This document shows, piece after piece, positions 6,361 through 12,030 of a stretch of 12,030 nucleotides of DNA. Position 1 is the first letter of the stretch. Each line of letters starts with the position of its first letter. The position numbers and the translations under genes are program-made. Location: assembly GCA_947575935.1 (NCBI GenBank), contig CANPPM010000055.1:1-12030 (forward strand). The letters are read 5' to 3'. The notes below the pieces were generated by a model. It saw only the letters and a program-made list of their open reading frames with translations. It had not been told where the DNA came from and did no database searches. The DNA is from an uncultured Butyricicoccus sp. Its GTDB lineage: Bacteria; Bacillota; Clostridia; Oscillospirales; Butyricicoccaceae.

Positions 6361-6381
6361 TGCCGTCTTTGGAGACGGGCA
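6361..6381 (-). other. Hairpin in the kinase mRNA leader
   Basis: TGCCGTCT (6361-6368) and AGACGGGCA (6373-6381) pair with one extra G around a TTGG loop. It lies between the -10 box and the ribosome site of the kinase gene. No T-run follows, so it is not a terminator; it could affect mRNA stability. Confidence 0.35.
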
Positions 6382-6407
6382 GCGGTCCTCCATTCTTTGT
6401 TACTTCT

Positions 6408-6437
6408 ATTCTACCGCACAAAGGGCAGGATTGTAAA
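6408..6437 (-). promoter_or_regulatory. Promoter of the PfkB-family kinase gene
   Basis: On the minus strand TTTACA (6437-6432), 18 bases, then TAGAAT (6413-6408); each hexamer matches consensus at five of six positions. The start codon lies about 78 bases downstream. Confidence 0.6.
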
Positions 6438-6931
6438 TTATAATTTCTAAAAAAACGCGGACTTTAGGGAAATCCACAAAAAATCAAGCGGCTTTTTGGC
6501 ATGGATTGTGCTTTTAGGCAAGGCCGCAGCCGCTTCCTAAGAAGCTTCTCACAGACGCATCTATTTCCCAAAGGGCGACGTAGGAATGGCGCCTCCATAA
6601 GGGAAGAGAATCGTTGCAGCCTTCCCACACGTTGGAATTTTCAGCACAACATAGCGAATGAGAGGAGACGGTGTTTCGGCGCGCGTTTGAACTGTTTATA
6701 CCAAGCCAAAACGAAACGGCATTCTTTCAGCGCCATGTTTTTCTGTTTTCCGGTCTTTACCCATCTTTCAAACTGGCTTATTTTTGCTTCTGCCCCCCAT
6801 TTTTACAAACATGCTCTATCTATTCTATCAAGCAACAAATACAGAGGCCAGCCGTATACAGAGCATATTTTGTGGAATATGACGGAATCGACAACGCGTA
6901 AGCGATGTTTCATGAATTATTTGGGATTGCC
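6438..6931. other. Divergent intergenic region with no supported gene
   Basis: About 490 bases between the kinase promoter and the gdpP promoter. Frames here lack usable ribosome sites and recognisable motifs. The gdpP frame happens to be open back to 6501, but the translated extension is low-complexity in character and lies upstream of the promoter. The stretch is longer than needed for two promoters. Confidence 0.5.
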
Positions 6932-6960
6932 TTTACATTCATTCACACATTTGTTATACT
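6932..6960 (+). promoter_or_regulatory. Promoter of the gdpP-rplI-dnaB-tilS operon
   Basis: TTTACA (6932-6937), a 17-base spacer, and TATACT (6955-6960), both five-of-six matches. The predicted start near 6967 leaves a leader of about 30 bases with AAAGGAGG at 6982-6989, nine bases before the TTG start at 6999. Confidence 0.75.
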
Positions 6961-6998
6961 ATATATGTATTTTTGTGCCTGAAAGGAGGCCTAACCCC

Positions 6999-8996
6999 TT
7001 GAATCAAGATTTACGGAAAATTATTCAGCCTGGATTTACGCTGTATTTTCTGGTTTTTCTGGCATTTTCAGCGGTCGCAGCATATCTGAACCTAACTTTC
7101 GGATTGGTATCGTTCTGCGTCTGTTTTCTGCTGCTGGTACATAACCGGCTGTCCAGCCGGAGCCGGCGGCGCGCGGTAATGGATTATATGCGTTCGCTTT
7201 CCCTGGAAATCGATCAGGTGTCTCGTACCTCGATTACAACACTGCCGATGCCGGCATTGGTTGCCATGGCGACAACAGGCGAGATTCTGTGGTCAAATGA
7301 CGGCTTTAACACGGTTACCAGCCATCCAAACGGTGTAATGGGGGTGCGCATCAACGAGATTGCACCGACCTTTGACACCCGATGGCTGATTGATGGCAAA
7401 CAGCAGTATCCGACCGAGCTGCGGGTAGGAAAAAACAGTTTCCACGTATTCGGCAGCCTGCTGGCGGGGGAACACGAGATCGGCGCGTTAATGGTACTGT
7501 ATTTTGTTGAATGCACCGATTATATCCGTCTGCGCGATGAGTACGATCAAACCCGTCCGGTCATTGCAATCCTTTCCATTGACAACTATGAAGAGCTTTT
7601 GAAAAATCTGAACGATTCTGAAAAATCCAATATGCTGGCAGGGATTGACAAACGCATTGTCGATTGGGCGTCTGCCTCACGGGGGCTGCTGCGCAAATAT
7701 GACCGTGATAAATATCTTTTTATTTTGGAAAACGGCGAACTGCAAAAGCTGAGCAATCGAAAATTTTCCATTTTAAACGAGGTGCGTGAGATCACCAGCA
7801 GCGAGGGAATTGTTGCGACGCTGACCATCGGCGTAGGGAAAGATGGGGACACTTTTGATGAAAATTTCCGTTTTGCCTCACTTGCACTTGAAATGGGACT
7901 GTCACGCGGCGGCGATCAGGCAGTCATTAAGAATAAGTATGCTTTTGAATTTTTTGGCGGTATGTCTAAAGAGGTAGAAAAGCGTACCAAGGTGAAGTCA
8001 CGCGTGGTTGCAAACGCACTGGGACAGCTGATCCGCGATTCGTCTCAGGTACTGATCATGGGGCATTCGCGTGCGGATATGGATGCAATCGGCGCAGCGG
8101 TTGGTCTGGTGTGCGCGGTACGGGAACGTGAGAAGCCGGTGCATATCGTTGTTGATCATGAGAACAATCTGTCCAAGGAACTAATTGCACGGTTTGATGA
8201 AATAGAGCCGTATAAGGGCGTCTTTATCAGCCCCGATGCTGCAATGGTGATGTGTGACTTCAACACGCTGCTGATTGTAGTGGACACCAACCGGCCGGAT
8301 TATGTTGAGTCGCCCGCGCTGCTGGAATCGATCAACAAGGTTGCGGTGATCGATCATCACCGGCGCGCAGCCAGTTACATCGAGCACAGTGTGCTCAATC
8401 TGCATGAGCCCTACGCTTCTTCCACTTCTGAGCTGGTCAGTGAACTGCTGCAGTATATGGTCTCGGCCAGCAGCATCCTACCAACCGAGGCGGAAGCGCT
8501 GCTTGCGGGTATTTTTCTGGATACGAAAGGCTTTTCCATCAAAGCAGGTGTGCGGACTTTTGAAGCGGCAGCTTATCTAAAGCGTGCCGGGGCGGAGGTA
8601 ACCAGCATCAAAACATTGTTTCAGTCCAGCTTTGCAGAATATATGTCCCGTCAAAATATTATTGCAGGCGCAACGGACTGTGGCGGCGGAATCATCCTGG
8701 CTGTCACGGACGAGGAAAAGGACCGTGCAACGGCCGCCAAAGCAGCTGACGAGCTGCTAAACATCAGCGGTGTGCAGGCCAGCGTAGTCATGTTCCGAAG
8801 CGGCGCAGACGCCATTGTATCGGCACGGTCAAGCGGAAAAGTCAACGTACAGGTATTAATGGAGAAATTGGGCGGCGGCGGAAGCCAGTCGGCAGCCGGC
8901 GCACAGCTGGCAGGGGTTCCGGTCTCAGATGCTGAGCCGCTGATCCGAGGAGCGATCGCGGATTATATCAGTGCAGCTGCGGCAGAAACAAAGTAG
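6999..8996 (+). CDS. gdpP: Cyclic-di-AMP phosphodiesterase GdpP
   Basis: Membrane-bound enzyme that cleaves c-di-AMP to pApA. Start set at TTG 6999: it has AAAGGAGG nine bases upstream, follows the promoter, and gives 665 aa, close to Bacillus GdpP (about 659). The frame is open back to 6501 but that part is not gene-like. Two transmembrane helices (about 14-32 and 34-48) lead to a PAS-like region, then a degenerate GGDEF domain with RGGDQ at 303-307. The DHH domain has GHSRADMDAIG (355-365), D429 in VVDTN, and DHHRR (452-456). The C-terminal DHHA1 motif reads GGGGS (625-629) where the His of GGGGH is expected. Gene order with rplI and dnaB is the Firmicute arrangement. Confidence 0.95.
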   Translation: MNQDLRKIIQPGFTLYFLVFLAFSAVAAYLNLTFGLVSFCVCFLLLVHNRLSSRSRRRAVMDYMRSLSLEIDQVSRTSITTLPMPALVAMATTGEILWSNDGFNTVTSHPNGVMGVRINEIAPTFDTRWLIDGKQQYPTELRVGKNSFHVFGSLLAGEHEIGALMVLYFVECTDYIRLRDEYDQTRPVIAILSIDNYEELLKNLNDSEKSNMLAGIDKRIVDWASASRGLLRKYDRDKYLFILENGELQKLSNRKFSILNEVREITSSEGIVATLTIGVGKDGDTFDENFRFASLALEMGLSRGGDQAVIKNKYAFEFFGGMSKEVEKRTKVKSRVVANALGQLIRDSSQVLIMGHSRADMDAIGAAVGLVCAVREREKPVHIVVDHENNLSKELIARFDEIEPYKGVFISPDAAMVMCDFNTLLIVVDTNRPDYVESPALLESINKVAVIDHHRRAASYIEHSVLNLHEPYASSTSELVSELLQYMVSASSILPTEAEALLAGIFLDTKGFSIKAGVRTFEAAAYLKRAGAEVTSIKTLFQSSFAEYMSRQNIIAGATDCGGGIILAVTDEEKDRATAAKAADELLNISGVQASVVMFRSGADAIVSARSSGKVNVQVLMEKLGGGGSQSAAGAQLAGVPVSDAEPLIRGAIADYISAAAAETK

Positions 8997-9013
8997 GCAT
9001 ATAGGCCCGCCCC

Positions 9014-9083
9014 CGGCGCAGCGCCGTTCGGATGTTAGATGCTGCACGGCATGATGGCATATTTCAGGTGTACTGTGAAATAT
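9014..9083 (+). other. gdpP-rplI spacer with two hairpins
   Basis: CGGCGC/GCGCCG (9014-9026) is a short GC palindrome. ATATTTCA (9059-9066) pairs perfectly with TGAAATAT (9076-9083) around a nine-base loop, about 20 bases before the rplI ribosome site. No T-run follows either, so they look like mRNA processing or stability elements rather than terminators. Confidence 0.4.
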
Positions 9084-9115
9084 AGATTAGAACATTTCTT
9101 AGGAGGAAATCAACA

Positions 9116-9562
9116 ATGAAGGTCATTTTAAAGCAGGATGTGAAAAACCAAGGGAAGAAAGGCGAGCTGATTGAAGTCAGCGAGGGCTATGGCCGCAATT
9201 TTCTGATCCCGCGCGGGCTTGCGGAGATCGCAACAGCCGACAACCTGAATGTTCTGCGGCAGGCGGATGAGGCCAAGGCGCGCCGAATTGCACTTGAGCA
9301 GGAGGCAGCGCGCACCGCGGCGGAGAAGCTGAAGGCATGCACCGTCCTGGTGAAGGCCAAAGCCGGTTCCGGCGGGCGTTTGTTTGGTGCAGTCACTGCA
9401 AAGGAGATTTCTGATAGCCTAAAGGCGCAGCATGGCATTGATGTTGCCAAAAACAAAATTGTAATGGAGGAATCCATTAAGTCCTTTGGCACCTATAAGG
9501 TACGCGCAAAGCTTTACCCAGAGATCAGCGGCGAGATTACCGTACAAGTGACGGAAGCATAA
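9116..9562 (+). CDS. rplI: 50S ribosomal protein L9
   Basis: A 148-aa protein with the full L9 layout. The N-terminal rRNA-binding domain starts MKVILKQDV and contains the L9 signature GYGRNFLIPRGLA near 24-36. A charged connecting helix rich in Glu, Ala and Lys follows (about 45-75), then a C-terminal domain with GRLFGAVT and IKSFGTYKV. L9 binds 23S rRNA at the base of the L1 stalk and helps hold reading frame. The ATG at 9116 has AGGAGG nine bases upstream. It sits between gdpP (119 bases before) and dnaB (41 bases after), as in many Firmicutes. Length is standard and nothing is unusual. Confidence 0.98.
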   Translation: MKVILKQDVKNQGKKGELIEVSEGYGRNFLIPRGLAEIATADNLNVLRQADEAKARRIALEQEAARTAAEKLKACTVLVKAKAGSGGRLFGAVTAKEISDSLKAQHGIDVAKNKIVMEESIKSFGTYKVRAKLYPEISGEITVQVTEA

Positions 9563-9603
9563 CCAGCTGCACGCCGGTTATGTGAAGCAAAGGAGGTGGC
9601 AAC

Positions 9604-10938
9604 GTGGATGAACTGCTTGTGCGGCAGCTTCCAATGAGCACCGAGGCAGAACAGGCTGTAATTGGCTCTATGATGGTGGATCCAAACTGCATTGCCGAGG
9701 TCATTGAGCTGCTACACAGCGACGATTTTTACGCAGAAGAAAATCGCCGTATTTATGAAACCATTTACACAATGTTCAATGAAGCGGCGCGGATTGATCC
9801 TGTGACTGTTCTGGACAGGCTGAAGCAGGCCGGGCTCTATGATGATGCCGGCGGGCGCGCCTATCTCATGCAGCTGATGGATGTGACGCCGACTGCCGCC
9901 AACGTGCGGGAATATGCGTCGATCGTACGAGATAAGAGCCTGCTGCGTACGATTGCACAAACAGCTGCCGAAATTCAGGCCACAGCGCTTGCCGGTGAAG
10001 GCGACGCCGGGTATATTGCCGAATTAGCGGAACAGCGTATTTATAATATCCGGCATGGACGCGAAGTAAAGGGCCTTACGCCGCTTAAATCCGCACTGCT
10101 GGATCTTTACGCGATGTTGGACGAGCGCTCTAAGTCGGAGAGCGATATTCCTGGGATTTCCACCGGGTTCCATGAGCTGGACCGTCAGCTGACCGGCCTC
10201 AATAAATCTGATTTGATTTTAGTTGCCGCGCGTCCTGGTATGGGAAAGACCGCGTTTGCACTGAACCTTGCGCTTAACGGCGCTAAGGCGAGTAACAAGG
10301 ATGTCGTCGTATTTCAGCTTGAGATGAGCCGCGACCAGCTCGCTTCACGATTCCTTTCCAGCGAAGCGCTCATTGATTCACAGAAGCTGAAAACCGGCAA
10401 CCTGGACCAGGATGATTGGATGAAAATTGCCCGTGCCTCCAATACGCTGAGTAAACTTCGAATTTATGTGGATGATAATCCTGCCATCACCGTAGCCGAA
10501 ATCAAGGCCAAGTGCCGCAGGCTGGGAGACGGCCTTGGCATGGTAGTGATCGACTATATTCAGCTGATGCAGTCGGGAGGCAGGCGCAATGAAAACCGAG
10601 TGCAGGAAGTTGCAGAGATCTCACGCGGGCTTAAGATCATGGCGAAAGAGCTTAACGTACCGGTTGTCTGCCTGTCACAGCTTTCGCGTGCAGCGGAAAA
10701 TCGTGCAGATAAGCGCCCCATGCTGTCCGACCTGCGCGAGTCCGGCGCGATTGAACAGGATGCAGATATTGTTATGTTTATTTACCGCGATGATTACTAT
10801 GATGCGGAAAGCGAAGACAAAAACGTCGCTGAGATTATCATTGCCAAAAACCGGCACGGATCGACAGGCACGACAAACCTACAGTGGGTTGGCCAGTATA
10901 CCACCTTTTCGAACCCGGACCGGATTCATTCGCTGTGA
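9604..10938 (+). CDS. dnaB: Replicative DNA helicase DnaB
   Basis: A 444-aa hexameric helicase that unwinds DNA ahead of the replication fork and recruits primase (called DnaC in Bacillus). The N-terminal helical domain begins STEAEQAVIGSMM, followed by a linker near 140-175 and a RecA-like ATPase domain. Walker A is RPGMGKT at 210-216 and Walker B is VVIDYIQLM with D317. Downstream it has LSQLSRAAENR and LRESGAIEQDADIVMF, both DnaB hallmarks. No intein is present and length is normal. The GTG at 9604 follows AAAGGAGGT at good spacing; an ATG four bases later is out of frame. Its TGA overlaps the tilS ATG. Confidence 0.98.
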   Translation: MDELLVRQLPMSTEAEQAVIGSMMVDPNCIAEVIELLHSDDFYAEENRRIYETIYTMFNEAARIDPVTVLDRLKQAGLYDDAGGRAYLMQLMDVTPTAANVREYASIVRDKSLLRTIAQTAAEIQATALAGEGDAGYIAELAEQRIYNIRHGREVKGLTPLKSALLDLYAMLDERSKSESDIPGISTGFHELDRQLTGLNKSDLILVAARPGMGKTAFALNLALNGAKASNKDVVVFQLEMSRDQLASRFLSSEALIDSQKLKTGNLDQDDWMKIARASNTLSKLRIYVDDNPAITVAEIKAKCRRLGDGLGMVVIDYIQLMQSGGRRNENRVQEVAEISRGLKIMAKELNVPVVCLSQLSRAAENRADKRPMLSDLRESGAIEQDADIVMFIYRDDYYDAESEDKNVAEIIIAKNRHGSTGTTNLQWVGQYTTFSNPDRIHSL

Positions 10939-12030
10939 TGCATCCAGTGCCGCGCAAGGCGGCGGCGCTCATTGCGCAGGAAAATATGCTGCCGGAAGGT
11001 GCGCGCGTTTGCATTGCACTGTCGGGCGGCGCAGATTCAACGGCGCTGCTGCTGGCGCTGCGTGAATTGGGTTATGTAGTTACGGCATTTCATTTGAACC
11101 ATTGCCTGCGCGGGACCGAGTCTGAACGGGATGAAACGTTTGTGCGGGCAATGTGCGCACGTTTAGATGTGCCGCTTACGGTACGGCGCGCAGAGGTACG
11201 CCGGTTTGCAGCAGATGCGGGAATGGGCATGGAAGAGGCTGCCAGGGATCTTCGTTACCGTCTGCTGCAGGAAAGTACCTGCGCGGCAGGCTGTGCCTTT
11301 GCGGCGACCGCGCATACGGCAGACGACAACTTAGAAACCATGGTATTTCATCTGGCGCGCGGAACGGGCGGCAAGGGCCTTTCCGGTATCCCACCTGTGC
11401 GAGGGAAAATAGTGCGTCCGCTGCTCGCCTGCACCCGTGAGGAGATCGAGCAGTATCTGCATACACTGGGCGAACCATACGTGACAGACAGCAGTAACTT
11501 ATCGGATGCGTATACGCGCAACCGTATCCGGCATGAAATTGTGCCCTTGCTACGCAGTATCAACCCCGCCGTAGCTTCCGCAGCATTTCGACTGTCTGGA
11601 CTGCTGCGAACGGACGAGACCTGGCTGACAGCAGCCGTACAGGAATACCTGACGGCTGCGGCAGAAAACGGCGGCTGGCGGATTGACGCCTTTCCGCCGG
11701 CACTGCGCGGGCGGATGCTGCACCAACTGTTATCACAGAACGGGGCAGATATGTCCGCGGTTGGGTGGCGGCATGTCAGTCTGCTGCAAGGGCTGCTAGA
11801 CAGCGAACGCCCCTCCGCGTCGCTTTCACTTCCGGGCGGGCTGACTGCGCGCCGGGAATATGATCGGTTTTTCCTTACCAAAGGGCCGCAAAAAGCGCCT
11901 GCGCCGCCAGACGAAATCACATTGAGCGTACCGTTTTCCCACGTCTTCCGGGAAGGAATCCAGGTACGAGGACGTATTTGCAAAAAAAACCTTGTAATTC
12001 ACAAAAAATTCAATACTTTTTCGGTGGATT
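10938..12030 (+). CDS. tilS: tRNA(Ile)-lysidine synthase TilS, truncated by window end
   Basis: Converts C34 of the CAU-anticodon tRNA-Ile to lysidine using ATP and lysine, so the tRNA reads AUA. The ATG at 10938 overlaps the dnaB stop (TGATG); a GTG one codon earlier is an alternative. The PP-loop SGGADS is at 29-34. The second conserved block reads HTADDNLETMVFHLARGTG and GLSGIPP, and RNRIRHEIVPLL is also typical. About 364 codons are visible, open to the last base. The final visible residues (KKNLVIHKKFNTFSVD) look like the C-terminal TilS domain, so roughly the last 80-100 residues are missing. Translation coupling with dnaB is likely. It is essential in most bacteria. Confidence 0.95.
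   Translation, partial: MHPVPRKAAALIAQENMLPEGARVCIALSGGADSTALLLALRELGYVVTAFHLNHCLRGTESERDETFVRAMCARLDVPLTVRRAEVRRFAADAGMGMEEAARDLRYRLLQESTCAAGCAFAATAHTADDNLETMVFHLARGTGGKGLSGIPPVRGKIVRPLLACTREEIEQYLHTLGEPYVTDSSNLSDAYTRNRIRHEIVPLLRSINPAVASAAFRLSGLLRTDETWLTAAVQEYLTAAAENGGWRIDAFPPALRGRMLHQLLSQNGADMSAVGWRHVSLLQGLLDSERPSASLSLPGGLTARREYDRFFLTKGPQKAPAPPDEITLSVPFSHVFREGIQVRGRICKKNLVIHKKFNTFSVD

Noticed and set aside
6641..6800. Minus-strand frame of about 50 codons with plausible protein character between the divergent promoters
   Set aside because: No start codon with a ribosome site; the only internal ATG (6734-6736) would give 31 residues. Chance is more likely.
6501..6998. 166-codon N-terminal extension of the GdpP frame
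   Set aside because: It starts upstream of the promoter at 6932-6960, lacks a ribosome site, and would push two natural membrane helices far from the start. The TTG at 6999 with AAAGGAGG gives the normal family length.
11348..11983. 211-codon minus-strand frame opposite tilS
   Set aside because: tilS is unambiguous on the plus strand; high-GC coding DNA often leaves long antisense frames.

Overview
The window joins a conserved chromosomal block (about 5.39-12.03 kb) to a patchy accessory region (1 to about 5.39 kb). The GdpP-L9-DnaB gene order, strong AGGAGG ribosome sites, TTG/GTG starts and moderate-to-high GC point to a Firmicute. The best guess is a gut-type Clostridia member (Oscillospiraceae/Ruminococcaceae-like), but genus cannot be read from this alone.

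Accessory half. On the minus strand lie a DUF1801 (YdhG-like) protein with an N-terminal zinc-binding motif, remnants that look like pieces of mobile-element genes, and an AT-rich trans-aconitate-type methyltransferase. The methyltransferase promoter sits against a perfect 13-bp inverted repeat. On the plus strand a clear sigma-A-type promoter (TTAACA-17-TATAAT at 2461-2489) lies about 520 bases before a 567-aa DUF262-HNH protein. That protein has the architecture of single-chain GmrSD-type (type IV) restriction enzymes and is the best candidate for a defence function here. The leader between promoter and gene holds several hairpins and a short reading frame broken by an in-frame TGA. Downstream of the DUF262-HNH gene, a minus-strand frame of about 100 codons is broken by one in-frame TAG. 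The mixed base composition, gene debris and single-gene cargo suggest repeated insertion and decay.

Core half. A 1-phosphofructokinase-like PfkB sugar kinase is transcribed leftward from its own promoter and ends in strong, partly overlapping hairpin terminators. Divergently, a TTTACA-17-TATACT promoter drives gdpP (cyclic-di-AMP phosphodiesterase, true start TTG at 6999), rplI (ribosomal protein L9), dnaB (replicative helicase) and tilS (tRNA-Ile lysidine synthase, cut by the window end). Spacing is tight from rplI on and dnaB overlaps tilS by one base, so these four probably form one operon linking c-di-AMP turnover, translation and replication.

No rRNA, tRNA, CRISPR array or intact transposase was seen.
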